The notes: generated from the sequence alone by a model not told the origin. Shown: positions 35,252 through 44,271, numbered from the stretch's first letter. The stretch: 64,000 nucleotides of DNA from CAVVFX01 sp963747535 (GCA_963747535.1 CAVVFX010000019.1:62001-126000), one strand, 5' to 3'. Numbers and translations: made by a program.

Positions 35252-35265
35252 AGCACAATTGTGCT
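35252..35265. promoter_or_regulatory. Palindromic operator candidate of the prlF-yhaV operon
   Basis: AGCACAATTGTGCT is a perfect 14-base palindrome ending 21 bases before the prlF ATG. PrlF-type antitoxins are AbrB-fold DNA binders that repress their own operon, so this is a likely binding site. Inference from position and symmetry. Confidence 0.5.
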
Positions 35266-35286
35266 AACATCTAAGTGCGTGGCCGA

Positions 35287-35670
35287 ATGGCAACTCAAAA
35301 AAAGCCGAGTGTCCAGCGACCCTCTCAAAAGACTCCTGGATACCGCGGCAAACTGACCCGAACCGGCAACTCACTAGGTTTGCGCTTCGATCGAGCGCTG
35401 TTTCAGAGCCACCCGGAATTCTCCGGCGAGGTTCGCGCGCACGTGATCGCACCCGGACGGATGCTAGTGGTGGCCGAAGAACCCATTGAGCCGCGCAAAG
35501 AAGAGGACCCTGTAATGGAAGCATTCCTTATTTTTCTCGAGCACGACATGGTCAAGTCTCCGCAGCGCGTCAAGCCGCTGAGACCCAAACTGGCGGGACG
35601 CGTGAAGACCATCGTCGGATATCTGCCGGTGGACCCGGAAGAAGAACTGGACGAAGAATATTTTCTCTGA
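35287..35670 (+). CDS. prlF: PrlF-family antitoxin (AbrB-like)
   Basis: 127 residues from the ATG at 35287 (a GTG at 35275 would add four). Central AbrB/SpoVT-like segment GKLTRTGNSLGLRFDRALF ... VIAPGRMLVVAEE (residues about 20-65), then an acidic C-terminal half ending DPEEELDEEYFL that probably wraps the toxin. Directly followed by a YhaV-type toxin with TGATG overlap. An upstream palindrome may be its operator. Both genes are intact. Confidence 0.8.
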   Translation: MATQKKPSVQRPSQKTPGYRGKLTRTGNSLGLRFDRALFQSHPEFSGEVRAHVIAPGRMLVVAEEPIEPRKEEDPVMEAFLIFLEHDMVKSPQRVKPLRPKLAGRVKTIVGYLPVDPEEELDEEYFL

Positions 35671-36086
35671 TGGAGGTCCATGGCTGGCGAACTTTCGTAC
35701 ACCCGCTATTGGAAAGGCAGTTAGAGAAACTGACCAGGCAAGTGGAGCGGCTGGAATCCCGTGACCCAAAGGGTTATGCCGCTCATCCCGCAACCAAGAT
35801 CCTGGCCACCATCAATTACTATATCCGTGAGGCGATTCCTCAGGAGCCGGACCGCGAGGAGTTCCGGTTGCAGTCATCGTCGCGGTACTGGCGACAGGCC
35901 AGATTTCACGGACACTACCGGCTGTTTTTTCGGATTTCGAGCGAACGGCGAATCATCATCTACGTGTGGATCAGCAATGATCACGACTCGCGTACGGGCC
36001 CGTTTGGCGTTTTCCGCGCGATGCTGGAGCGCGGGGACCCGGCGGAACTCGAAACGCGACGGCACTCGCATTCTCGCCGGGACTGA
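35670..36086 (+). CDS. yhaV: YhaV-family RNase toxin
   Basis: 138 residues; ATG overlaps the antitoxin stop (TGATG). Sequence features of the YhaV family: N-terminal MEVHGWRTFVHPLLERQLEK, central REEFRLQSSSRYWRQARFHG, RLFFRISSERRIIIYVWISN and DHDSRTGPFGVFRAMLERGD. YhaV is a RelE-like ribonuclease inhibiting translation; the paired PrlF antitoxin neutralises it. Located between EPS-related genes and phoU, facing phoU. Confidence 0.85.
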   Translation: MEVHGWRTFVHPLLERQLEKLTRQVERLESRDPKGYAAHPATKILATINYYIREAIPQEPDREEFRLQSSSRYWRQARFHGHYRLFFRISSERRIIIYVWISNDHDSRTGPFGVFRAMLERGDPAELETRRHSHSRRD

Positions 36087-36111
36087 AAACACGCGGCTAC
36101 CGGCGCGTATC

Positions 36112-36786
36112 CTACGCCCTGGCCGCGGGGTGCCGGACATCGATGCCTTGCACCATGAAGATCACGTCCTCCGCGACATTGGTGGCGTGATCCGCAATCC
36201 GCTCCAGGCTGCGGGCGATGAAGATGTAATCGAGCGCCCGCTGGATATAAGACGGATCGCTCTGCATCAGCGCGATCATCTGTTTGGAGATCGCGTTCCT
36301 CAGCTTATCGACCTGGTCGTCGGAGGTCAGGATGGAACGGGCCTGTTGGGCATCCCTTTTGACAAATGATTCCAGACTTCCCAGAACCATCGATTCCACC
36401 ACATTCGCAATTTCGGTAAAGTTGACGTTCCCTGCGACCTCGGGCTGGCGCATGAGGGAAAGCGATCGCTCCACGACGTTGACGGCGAGATCTCCCATCC
36501 GTTCGAGATCGGTATTGATCTTGATCGCCGTCACCACAAAGCGCATGTCGCTGGCAACGGGCGCCTCGCGGGCAATGACGCTGGTAGCGAGGTCATCGAT
36601 CTGAATCTCAAGCTGATCGATGCGCGACTCATCACGCAGGACCTGATGAGCATAGTCTTCGTTCTTTTCCACCAGCGACAGGACGCTGCGATGAATCGAC
36701 TGGGCTACCAGCGCTCCCATGTCCTGCAAAGCCGCATTCAGCGACTGCAGACCTTCTTCGAACGGTCTCAATATATGGCCACCCAT
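36112..36786 (-). CDS. phoU: Phosphate-signalling protein PhoU
   Basis: 224 residues from the ATG at 36786 (MGGHILRPFEEGLQSLNAAL); the open frame upstream translates a repeat. Two three-helix repeats with the PhoU metal-cluster patterns: EIQIDDLATSVIAREAPVAS with INTDLERMGDLAVNV, and IARSLERIADHATNVAEDVI. It links the PstSCAB transporter to the PhoR kinase to restrain Pho signalling. Last gene of the pst operon, 93 bases after pstB with an R1 repeat in the gap. Confidence 0.95.
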   Translation of the reverse strand: MGGHILRPFEEGLQSLNAALQDMGALVAQSIHRSVLSLVEKNEDYAHQVLRDESRIDQLEIQIDDLATSVIAREAPVASDMRFVVTAIKINTDLERMGDLAVNVVERSLSLMRQPEVAGNVNFTEIANVVESMVLGSLESFVKRDAQQARSILTSDDQVDKLRNAISKQMIALMQSDPSYIQRALDYIFIARSLERIADHATNVAEDVIFMVQGIDVRHPAARA

Positions 36787-36809
36787 CTCACTATCGGCTG
36801 CTGTCAAAA

Positions 36810-36862
36810 GCGGCTGCTGCGCAGACGGGCAGACCACGAAAAACGATGGTCTGCCCCACGTG
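36810..36862. repeat. Dispersed hairpin repeat R1, copy 8 (between pstB and phoU)
   Basis: GGCTGCTGCGCAGA (36812-36825, one mismatch in the short stem) followed by GGGCAGACCA-N10-TGGTCTGCCC (36827-36856) and CCAC. Like copy 1 it sits inside an operon, where an mRNA hairpin could shield the upstream message or lower downstream expression. Confidence 0.85.
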
Positions 36863-36879
36863 CGGTGCGGCGATGCGGT

Positions 36880-37710
36880 TTATCCGAAACGGCCGGTGAT
36901 GTAATCTTCAGTCTCTTTTCTATGGGGAGTCTTGAAGATGACGTCAGTCTTATCGTGCTCGATCAATTTTCCCAGGAGGAAGAAGCCGGTCGAATCGGCC
37001 ACGCGCGCGGCCTGCTGCATATTGTGCGTCACGATCACAATGGTGCACTGTTCTTTTAGAGCGAACAGCAGATCCTCAATCTTGGAAGTGGCGATCGGAT
37101 CGAGAGCCGAGCAAGGTTCGTCCAACAAGAGGACTTCGGGATCCACGGCCAACGCCCGCGCGATACACAGCCGCTGCTGCTGGCCGCCGGACAAAGCATA
37201 GGCCGACTCGTGCAGTTTATCCTTCACCTCTTCCCACAGTGCGGCGCGGCGGAGGCTCTTTTCCACTAATTCCGGAATCCCCTTGCGGTTTGCCAGGCCA
37301 TTGACGCGGGGTCCATAAGCAATGTTTTCGAAAATCGATTTCGGGAAGGGATTCGGCCGCTGGAACACCATCCCCACCCGCCGCCTGAGACCGGTAACAT
37401 CCATATCGAGGATATTCTCCCCATCCAGGACGATTTCACCTTCCAGCCTGGTGTTGCGCAGGGTGTCGTTAATCCGGTTCAGACTCCTCAGGAACGTTGA
37501 CTTTCCGCAGCCCGACGGTCCGATCAGAGCCGTAACGAGATTAGAAGGAAACTCGAGCGAGATGTCATGCAGCGCCTGGTACGTCCCATAGTAGAAGTTC
37601 ACATGGTCCGCGCGCATCTTTATGTTGGGCGGACTCGATAGCGTATGATCGGGCATCTTATTGGGAGCAAAATGTTGAGGCTGCGTACTGGTCATAGAAT
37701 GGGGTGTCAT
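36880..37710 (-). CDS. pstB: Phosphate ABC transporter ATP-binding protein
   Basis: ATPase of the high-affinity phosphate importer. 276 residues: Walker A GPSGCGKST, PstB-typical VGMVFQRPNPFPKSIFENIA, signature ALSGGQQQRLCIARALA, Walker B VLLLDEPCSALDPIAT and switch His in IVTHNMQQAARV. ATG at 37710, four bases after pstA. A poorly conserved, roughly 30-residue N-terminal tail precedes the ABC fold. Confidence 0.97.
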   Translation of the reverse strand: MTPHSMTSTQPQHFAPNKMPDHTLSSPPNIKMRADHVNFYYGTYQALHDISLEFPSNLVTALIGPSGCGKSTFLRSLNRINDTLRNTRLEGEIVLDGENILDMDVTGLRRRVGMVFQRPNPFPKSIFENIAYGPRVNGLANRKGIPELVEKSLRRAALWEEVKDKLHESAYALSGGQQQRLCIARALAVDPEVLLLDEPCSALDPIATSKIEDLLFALKEQCTIVIVTHNMQQAARVADSTGFFLLGKLIEHDKTDVIFKTPHRKETEDYITGRFG

Positions 37711-37714
37711 TGGG

Positions 37715-38566
37715 TTAACTCCTCGGAACCGAAATTCCTCGGGCGATAACGGTCCTGGCGAGAATGTTAGCGAGCAAAACGAGAGCCAATAGAACCAGAC
37801 CGGCTGCCCAGGCCTGCCGGTGCCAATCGTCGTAAGGAGAAATGGCGCGGTAGTAGATCATCACGGGCAAGGTTGCAGTAGGCTGGGTGATGCCGGAACT
37901 CCAGAACTGGCTGTTCAAGGCGGTGAACAGCAGCGGAGCCGTTTCACCTGAAATCCGGGCCACTCCCAGGATCATACCGGTCATGATCCCTTTGCTGGCA
38001 GCCGGCACGATCACACTGGCAATCGTGCGCCACTTGGCCGCGCCCAAAGCCAGCGATCCTTCGCGTAACGAACTTGGCACTTCCTGGAGAAACTGCTCGG
38101 TGCTTCGCGCCGAAATCGGAATCAACATCAGACTGAGCGCGAAGCCGCCGGCCAGGGCGGAAAAACCGTGCATGGGGACCACGATAATGCCCCAGGCAAA
38201 GATGCCGATCACGATGGACGGTACGCCGTTCAGCAAGTCGGCCGTGTAGCGAATCAAAAATGCCATCGTCTTGCCCCCGAACTCGGACAAGTAGACGCCG
38301 GCCATGAATCCGATGGGCAGTCCGATTAAGCTTGCCAGTAAGATAATCTCGCCGCTGCCCACGATCGCATTTGCCAGACCGCCTCCCACCTCGCCGGTGG
38401 AGAGCGGCAATTTGGTGAAGAAGTTCAGGTCGAGCGATTTCCCGCCGTTATAGACCAGGTAACCCAGAATCAGGAACAGGGTGGATACGGTCAGAAAGGC
38501 GCAGACGCCGGTGAGCGTCAGCATGACGTTGTTGACCACCTTCCGCCGCCGGTTGCGAAACGTCAT
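37715..38566 (-). CDS. pstA: Phosphate ABC transporter permease PstA
   Basis: Inner-membrane channel subunit, 283 residues with six predicted membrane segments. The permease EAA-like loop appears around SLALGAAKWRTIASVIVPAA; GVPSIVIGIFAWG is typical. ATG at 38566 overlaps the pstC stop by 4 bases, so the two are translationally coupled. Confidence 0.95.
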   Translation of the reverse strand: MTFRNRRRKVVNNVMLTLTGVCAFLTVSTLFLILGYLVYNGGKSLDLNFFTKLPLSTGEVGGGLANAIVGSGEIILLASLIGLPIGFMAGVYLSEFGGKTMAFLIRYTADLLNGVPSIVIGIFAWGIIVVPMHGFSALAGGFALSLMLIPISARSTEQFLQEVPSSLREGSLALGAAKWRTIASVIVPAASKGIMTGMILGVARISGETAPLLFTALNSQFWSSGITQPTATLPVMIYYRAISPYDDWHRQAWAAGLVLLALVLLANILARTVIARGISVPRS

Positions 38567-39531
38567 GCGCGGGCCGATCCCTTCCTGGTCGTCAAGACGA
38601 TGAGTAACTGCGCCAAGCCGTTAATAATAATCGTGATAGCGAACAGAACCAGCCCCAACTCCACCAAGGCGGATAAATGCATGTCGCTGGTGGCTTCGGT
38701 GAACTCGCTGGCGACCACGGCGGCAATGGTGTAGCCCGGCGCCAATAGCGACGCATGAACTTCCGGACTGTTTCCTATCACCATGGTGACGGCCATGGTT
38801 TCACCGAGCGCGCGGGCCAAGCCCAGGAACACGGAACCGAAGATGCCGAGCCTCGCGAAGGGCAGGACTACCTGGAAAGTCGATTCCCATTTGGTCGCTC
38901 CCAAAGCCAGAGCGGCCTCGCGCTGCTCACGGGGAACCGCCATGAGGGCTTCGCGCGAGACGGAGATGATGAACGGGAAGGTCATGATGGAAAGAATCAC
39001 GCCCGCGGTGAGATAGCCAACTCCAAAAACCGGGCCTTGAAACAACGGCAGGAAACCCAAAGACTTCTTCAATGCGGGTTCCACGTAACTGCGCATCAAC
39101 GGCACCAGCGTAAAGATCGCCAGCAGTCCGTAGATCACACTGGGAACCGCGGCCAGTAGCTCGACCAGAAAAGTAAGCGCGTTGGAAACCCTGGGCGTGG
39201 CCAGTTCCGAAAGAAAGATTGCCGCGCCGACGCCTAAAGGAACCGAGATCAGGAGCGCGAGAACCGAGGTGACAATCGTTCCATACATGAAAGGGAGCGC
39301 GCCAAACTCGTTGGATACCGGATTCCAGAGCGAGGAGGAGAGAAAGCGGAAGCCGAACTTGCTTCGTGCAGGATCCGAGTGGACCCACAGACCCCACAGC
39401 AGGGCGAGCGTCAACGCCAACACTACCAGGGCAAAGAAAAACGTAAGAGCATAAGCGATCTCGTCACCGCCGCACAACCGTTGGAGAATAGTTCGCGAGC
39501 GTCGTGGTGCGGCGATGACAGGGGTAACCAT
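38563..39531 (-). CDS. pstC: Phosphate ABC transporter permease PstC
   Basis: Second channel subunit, 322 residues, with membrane segments beginning at ALTFFFALVVLALTLALLWG. Permease motif AALALGATKWESTFQVVLPF; LAAVPSVIYGLLAIF matches the family. ATG at 39531, 16 bases after pstS; overlaps pstA by 4 bases. Confidence 0.95.
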   Translation of the reverse strand: MVTPVIAAPRRSRTILQRLCGGDEIAYALTFFFALVVLALTLALLWGLWVHSDPARSKFGFRFLSSSLWNPVSNEFGALPFMYGTIVTSVLALLISVPLGVGAAIFLSELATPRVSNALTFLVELLAAVPSVIYGLLAIFTLVPLMRSYVEPALKKSLGFLPLFQGPVFGVGYLTAGVILSIMTFPFIISVSREALMAVPREQREAALALGATKWESTFQVVLPFARLGIFGSVFLGLARALGETMAVTMVIGNSPEVHASLLAPGYTIAAVVASEFTEATSDMHLSALVELGLVLFAITIIINGLAQLLIVLTTRKGSARA

Positions 39532-39547
39532 AGCTATCGTGACAACA

Positions 39548-40561
39548 TCACTTGATCTGGGCGATCTGTTTCTTTTCCTTCGCTATGATCGAATCCGGCA
39601 GTGGAGAAAAATCTAAACCAGGCGCCTCCTTCTGACCGTCAGTCAGCATCCAGCCCAGAAAATCGACGATGGCTTTTTTCTTCCTGGCGTCTTCGATCTT
39701 GCTCGGGATCAGGAGGTAGGTGAAAGAAGAAATCGGATAAGCGCCGTCACCATCGGCATTGGTGATGGAGATGCGGAAATCGGCTGGTATTGCCTTGGCG
39801 GCGCCGGCGGCCGCCGCGGTGACGCTGGCGACGCTGGGCGTAACGAATTTGCCGGCCTTATTCTGCACCGCGCCGAACGCCATCTTGTTTTGCGCCGCGT
39901 ACACCAGTTCGACATAGCCGATGGAGTACGGTGTCTGCTTCACCGTTCCGGCGACTCCCGGGTTACCGTTCCCCGCCAGGCCACTAGCCGGCCAACTAAT
40001 CGAGGCGTTCGGTTTACCGACCTTGCTGGCCCATGCCGGGCTGACTTTGTAAAGATAATCGGTCCACACGAAGGTGGTTCCGCTGCCGTCTGAACGATGC
40101 ACAGTAATGATGTCTTCAGCGGGCAACTTCACCCCGGGATTCACCGACGCGATCTTGGGATCGTTCCATTTCTTGATGTCGCCGAGAAAAATGCCCGCCA
40201 GCGCGACCGACGTGAACTTGAGTTCGCCGGTAACACCCGAAATATTGTAGACTGGCACGACCGCTCCCAAAACCGTCGGGAAGTGCAGGGGCTTCACTTT
40301 CAGACCTGCGATCTGCTGGTCAGTCATAGGCATGTCCGACGCGCCAAAATCGACCGTGCCGGCAGTGAGTTGCCGGATGCCGCCACCCGAGCCGATGGCC
40401 TGATAGTTAACCTGTGCCTCTTTGAATTCCTGAAACCACTTCTGATAAATCGGTCCCGGGAATGTCGCTCCCGCGGCGTTGATGGAAATGGTCTGGGCTG
40501 CGGCCGACCCCGCAAGCAAAACCGGCATGGCAGCGAGGCCTACCCAAAATGAGCGCGTCAT
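39548..40561 (-). CDS. pstS: Phosphate-binding periplasmic protein PstS
   Basis: Captures phosphate and delivers it to PstCA. 337 residues from the ATG at 40561; signal peptide MTRSFWVGLAAMPVLLAGSA-AAQ. Phosphate-site motifs: NAAGATFPGPIYQKWFQEF, GSGGGIRQLTAGTVDFGASD, and HRSDGSGTTFVWTDYL. First gene of the pstSCAB-phoU operon. Two GTAAY motifs 11 bases apart lie 60-75 bases upstream (see the regulatory entry). Confidence 0.96.
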   Translation of the reverse strand: MTRSFWVGLAAMPVLLAGSAAAQTISINAAGATFPGPIYQKWFQEFKEAQVNYQAIGSGGGIRQLTAGTVDFGASDMPMTDQQIAGLKVKPLHFPTVLGAVVPVYNISGVTGELKFTSVALAGIFLGDIKKWNDPKIASVNPGVKLPAEDIITVHRSDGSGTTFVWTDYLYKVSPAWASKVGKPNASISWPASGLAGNGNPGVAGTVKQTPYSIGYVELVYAAQNKMAFGAVQNKAGKFVTPSVASVTAAAAGAAKAIPADFRISITNADGDGAYPISSFTYLLIPSKIEDARKKKAIVDFLGWMLTDGQKEAPGLDFSPLPDSIIAKEKKQIAQIK

Positions 40562-40620
40562 ACGTATACGATCCCCTTTTCTACGAATAAAGGGGTAGAC
40601 CACTAGTGTCCCACCCCAAT

Positions 40621-40636
40621 GTTACAAATCGATTAC
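40621..40636 (-). promoter_or_regulatory. Pho-box-like direct repeat upstream of pstS
   Basis: On the minus strand GTAAT and GTAAC are exactly 11 bases apart (GTAATCGATTTGTAAC), the phasing of PhoB direct repeats. The stretch CAGTAATCGATTTGTAACA nearly repeats part of the array upstream of the porin gene, which supports a shared regulator. No phoB/phoR is in the window. Confidence 0.6.
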
Positions 40637-40714
40637 TGTGTTCTTGCAGTTTGGTTGGTTCGCCACTCCAAGGGCCTTCCGACCCTCAGAGCAGGTAGCT
40701 AAGCCTTTTACTTC

Positions 40715-42394
40715 CTAAAACTTTGGCATGCTTCCCGGCAGCGTGTAACGAATATCCATATAGATTGTGCTGTCGTGGGTAGCTTTGGGCGACCCGGTAG
40801 CGACATACCAGGGATCGCGCATCAGGTACTCGTACTGGCCAATGTAGTTGATGGCGCCCCATCTGGCATCCCTCCAGATGGTCTGGTTGAACCCGAACGT
40901 AATCTCGTTAATGCTGCGGTTCTGGCTGTTCGACGAGCCAGTGTAGCCGTAGCCGATGGGCGTCTTTCCGTTAGCATCGAGAAGTGCAGCGCGCGCAATA
41001 TAGATGTTGCCGTAGTAGGCGAACAAGAGCCAGTTCTTGCGGTTGTACTCAAAGCCTTCGTTGAAACCGGCGGAATTGACGGTCTGCAAACTTCCGTCGG
41101 CCCGGACGACCACGTCCGGCGCCTGGCCGAACAGGTAGCGTCCCCCTCCGGCACCATAGAAGTTGTTGCTGATCAGGCGAAGACCCTTGACAATTTCGAG
41201 ATTGGCGTTGAGCGATCCACCGCGTCCGGTGGTCGTCGAATAAGTGTTGTTGGCCGAATTCCAGATCTTGAACTCGCGAAGGAGGCCGGCCACTTCAACG
41301 TGCACCCTCGAATTGGGGTCGAACGCGACCTTGGCAATGATGTCCGGCATGAGGTTCGGGGTTGCCAGCACGTTGCCAGTGGTGTTGTCGAGTTGGGTAC
41401 CGGCGAGGCCGGAAAGGGATGGAGCAGCGGGCAGGGTGATACTCGAACCGCCGGCGGAACCGCCAATGTACTGATCGGGATCTTCGAACGCGACGCCCAT
41501 CGCGACCGTGTCACTCGGGTGATAGACGATGCGGACACCTGGTTGCCGGGTCCATGTCAAGCCGGCCAGGTAGTTTACGTCCATGACTTGCGAATAGAAG
41601 ATATCGCTGGGCAACGGGGAGAGCCCGGTTCGATTGGGCGTAAGCATGCTCCAGCTCTGGCCGGCCAGAAACTCGAGTTTGCCCTTGCGAACATCGACCC
41701 AGTAAAGGCGCATACGGGGCACAAAGGCTCCGTTCGTCACATCTGAACTGGCGGGCGTCGCGCTACTCAGGAAGTCAAACTCGTTGTAACCGATGAAATG
41801 GACGTCTTTCCAGTTACCGTCGACGCGGAAACCGATACGCGAGTTCTGCGGGCTGAAGCGAAATTCCGAAAGCTTGGCGGTTGCAACGTTATTGTAAGGA
41901 ACGCTGCCGAAGTTGCTGCCGATACTCGACCCGGCATTCTTGTCGCGCCAGACGCCCGTGAGATCCATGAAACCGACAGGAGTAATGCAAACATTGCCCA
42001 GGCGCAGATAGGGTGGCACCGAATTCCCTTCATAGCCTTGTTCGCAGGGATTGCCGGAGCTGCTCTGAGGTGTCTGTGCGACGGCTGGAAGGGCTGGAAT
42101 CGACGGCGCCTGCGGAATAACCGGCGTCAGGCTGGTCACTTCGCCTAACTTGGCGGGACGTACGAGAGGGGTTGGAGCGGGCTGCCTGGCCGCCATGCGG
42201 TCCAGCAGTTTCTGCTGATCCGCAATGGCCACCTGCAGGGCCTGGAGCTGTTTCTGCTGGACGGCAATCTGGGCTTTCAGAGTGGCGATATCATCGGCAT
42301 TGCTGCCGTCGGCAGCTCCCAAAATGCGTGTGCCTGCAAGCAAACCTGCCAGGAGCAGCGCGGCGCAACAGCCTGACCTCTTCGTCAAAATCAT
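40715..42394 (-). CDS. Outer-membrane porin, probably phosphate-regulated
   Basis: 559 residues. Signal peptide (to about residue 27), a short coiled coil (IATLKAQIAVQQKQLQALQV, about 37-70) that may anchor to peptidoglycan, a Pro-rich linker, then a beta-barrel of alternating strands (RLYWVDVRKGKLEFLAGQSW, FAYYGNIYIARAALLD) ending in a terminal aromatic (SMPKF) as outer-membrane barrels do. It lies upstream of pstS on the same strand with a similar 11-bp-phased GTAAY array, suggesting a phosphate-starvation porin analogous to OprP/PhoE. Selectivity is not proven. Confidence 0.78.
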   Translation of the reverse strand: MILTKRSGCCAALLLAGLLAGTRILGAADGSNADDIATLKAQIAVQQKQLQALQVAIADQQKLLDRMAARQPAPTPLVRPAKLGEVTSLTPVIPQAPSIPALPAVAQTPQSSSGNPCEQGYEGNSVPPYLRLGNVCITPVGFMDLTGVWRDKNAGSSIGSNFGSVPYNNVATAKLSEFRFSPQNSRIGFRVDGNWKDVHFIGYNEFDFLSSATPASSDVTNGAFVPRMRLYWVDVRKGKLEFLAGQSWSMLTPNRTGLSPLPSDIFYSQVMDVNYLAGLTWTRQPGVRIVYHPSDTVAMGVAFEDPDQYIGGSAGGSSITLPAAPSLSGLAGTQLDNTTGNVLATPNLMPDIIAKVAFDPNSRVHVEVAGLLREFKIWNSANNTYSTTTGRGGSLNANLEIVKGLRLISNNFYGAGGGRYLFGQAPDVVVRADGSLQTVNSAGFNEGFEYNRKNWLLFAYYGNIYIARAALLDANGKTPIGYGYTGSSNSQNRSINEITFGFNQTIWRDARWGAINYIGQYEYLMRDPWYVATGSPKATHDSTIYMDIRYTLPGSMPKF

Positions 42395-42476
42395 TCAAGT
42401 TCCCCTTGTGTCAAAGAGACAAGGACCGCAGCTGCGCCCCTGCCCCGAATCGGAACTTCGATTCTAGGGGAGCTTG

Positions 42477-42514
42477 TTATAAATCGGATTACTGGATCGT
42501 TACAGTTCCGTTAC
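42477..42514 (-). promoter_or_regulatory. Four 11-bp-phased Pho-box-like repeats upstream of the porin gene
   Basis: On the minus strand GTAAC, GTAAC, GTAAT and TATAA begin exactly every 11 bases (plus-strand starts 42510, 42499, 42488, 42477). 11-bp phasing of short direct repeats is the hallmark of PhoB binding. The array starts inside the stop of the cyclase gene and ends about 80 bases before the porin ATG. Confidence 0.65.
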
Positions 42515-43359
42515 GTGATCAGCGGCTTTGATGCAGCAAGTACCACCGCGAAGGGACGCATGGGTGACCCCGTACCCCCGCGAATCTTCAGCGGGCTGGC
42601 GACGAAGAGGAACTCGTAGATTTTCTCCGCGGCGAGAGCTTCCAGATTGAGACATTCGATAATGTGAATTCCGCTCTCCACCAGCAGGTGAACGTGAACC
42701 GGCATGGCGGGATCCGGAACCTTCTCGAAGGCCACCGTGTCCGATCCGCCGGCAAACACGCCTCGCGAACTCAGCCAGCGGGCTCCGTCGATCGAGGGCC
42801 CCGGCCCACGGACTTCGGAGATGAAACGCGGCGCATCTTCCCAGAATTGCGCCCAGCCGGTGCGCAGAAGAACTACGTCGCCCGCTGCGATGCGGACGGA
42901 TTGCTCCGCCGCGGCGCGGTCGAGTAATCCCGGGGTGATTTCGCAATCGGCCGGCAGAGGCTGATTGCCATTGAGACCTGCAATATCCAGGAGCACGCCG
43001 CGCCGCAGAATAGGTTGAACCGTATCGACCGTCAGCGCGCCGATGCCTCCGGCGTACGATTGAATGTCAGCAGCCTTGCGGCCGCCATGCAGATTTCCGC
43101 CGCAGGAAAAATGGCAAAGCGCGTCGAGATGCGTGCCGACGTGTCCGCCGAGCGCGAGTGATTCGGAAGCCGAACTGACTCCTCCCGGCCCCATATAGTC
43201 CCCGTGCTTTTTATTCAGTGAAAACAGGAAAGGAGGATGAGCGGGATGGTGCGGCATGCCGACAAACCAGGGCTGGCTCAGGTCAATGATCCTGGAGGCG
43301 GAAATGATATCGAAGAGATCGGGAAGACCGTAGCTCATCGTTCCTTGTGGGACAGACAT
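42511..43359 (-). CDS. Cyclase/kynurenine-formamidase-like metal-dependent hydrolase
   Basis: 282 residues from the ATG at 43359 (MSVPQGTMSYG). Cyclase-family metal-binding motif GHVGTHLDALCHF (HxGTHxDxxxH), and later LLRTGWAQFWEDAP and VHVHLLVESGIHIIECLNLE. Members hydrolyse formylkynurenine or related cyclic amides; the substrate is unknown. 21 bases after the BY-kinase gene, so probably cotranscribed with the EPS genes, with no obvious functional link. Confidence 0.85.
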   Translation of the reverse strand: MSVPQGTMSYGLPDLFDIISASRIIDLSQPWFVGMPHHPAHPPFLFSLNKKHGDYMGPGGVSSASESLALGGHVGTHLDALCHFSCGGNLHGGRKAADIQSYAGGIGALTVDTVQPILRRGVLLDIAGLNGNQPLPADCEITPGLLDRAAAEQSVRIAAGDVVLLRTGWAQFWEDAPRFISEVRGPGPSIDGARWLSSRGVFAGGSDTVAFEKVPDPAMPVHVHLLVESGIHIIECLNLEALAAEKIYEFLFVASPLKIRGGTGSPMRPFAVVLAASKPLIT

Positions 43360-43380
43360 TAGGCGGTCCAGCAATACGGG

Positions 43381-44271
43381 TTAGTCACGCTTCGAATAGT
43401 AGTAGGTGTACTTGCTGTACAGTTCGGTGGCACGCGCTCCGTTGGCAACGATACCGATCACATTGTTTTCGCACAATGATTGCATCGCCCGTACGATGTT
43501 GTCATAAGTCGTGGAACCGATTCGGACGACGATCAGGGTGGCATCGCTCAACGTGGCGAGGAGGTTGGCATCTGCCGAAAAGAGCAGCGGCGGCGTATCG
43601 GCGATGACCCAGTTGAACACCCGGGGCAGATTGGTCAGGAGGGTCCGGACCTGACGCAGGTTCAACAGTTCCAGCGGATTCTTGACGGCCGTGCCGGCGG
43701 GCATCAGGTAGAGGTTGGTGTTCCCGACACGCCGGATCACAGATTCTAGCGGTGCGCCATGAATCAGGTAATCGGAGAAGCCGGGACCGCGCTCACTTTG
43801 GAACAGGTGATGGATAATCGGGCGGCGAAGATCCAGATCGGCCAGGAGGACCGGGTTCTCCGCCAACTGGGCCTGCGCCAGAGCCAGATTGACTGCCGTG
43901 AAGGTCTTGCCTTCCGCGGGCGACGCGCTGGTCACAATCAGGGAGTGAATATTCTGCTGTCCCTGGACATGATTCAACCGCGTCCGCAGGCTGCGAAACT
44001 CCTCTCCAGGCACCTCGTGCGGACGATCAAGGTTGATCAGGTGCGCTTCGGGAGCGATCTGCATCGGGATTTCCTGAATCCGGCTCAGCAGGTTCGTCCA
44101 GTCCCCACCCTCATCCGCAACTGGCGGCGCTGGATAACCCTCCCGAGGGTAATCGGCCGCCAGCACCGCCGGACGATCGAAGAAACTCTCAGGCGGATCC
44201 GGACGCAGTTCCCCGGTGGGCACTTGTCCCAACTGCTCTGCCCTCCGCAACGCATCATGTACTCGGCTCAT
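43381..44271 (-). CDS. CpsD/CapB-type tyrosine kinase (BY-kinase)
   Basis: 296 residues. Cytoplasmic kinase that partners the Wzz-type protein to control exopolysaccharide length. P-loop variant TSASPAEGKTFTAVNLALA, Walker A' VLLADLDLRRP, Walker B-like FNWVIADTPPLLFSADA and a C-terminal tyrosine cluster (YSKYTYYYSKRD) for autophosphorylation. Encoded 36 bases after the Wzz-like gene. Confidence 0.92.
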   Translation of the reverse strand: MSRVHDALRRAEQLGQVPTGELRPDPPESFFDRPAVLAADYPREGYPAPPVADEGGDWTNLLSRIQEIPMQIAPEAHLINLDRPHEVPGEEFRSLRTRLNHVQGQQNIHSLIVTSASPAEGKTFTAVNLALAQAQLAENPVLLADLDLRRPIIHHLFQSERGPGFSDYLIHGAPLESVIRRVGNTNLYLMPAGTAVKNPLELLNLRQVRTLLTNLPRVFNWVIADTPPLLFSADANLLATLSDATLIVVRIGSTTYDNIVRAMQSLCENNVIGIVANGARATELYSKYTYYYSKRD

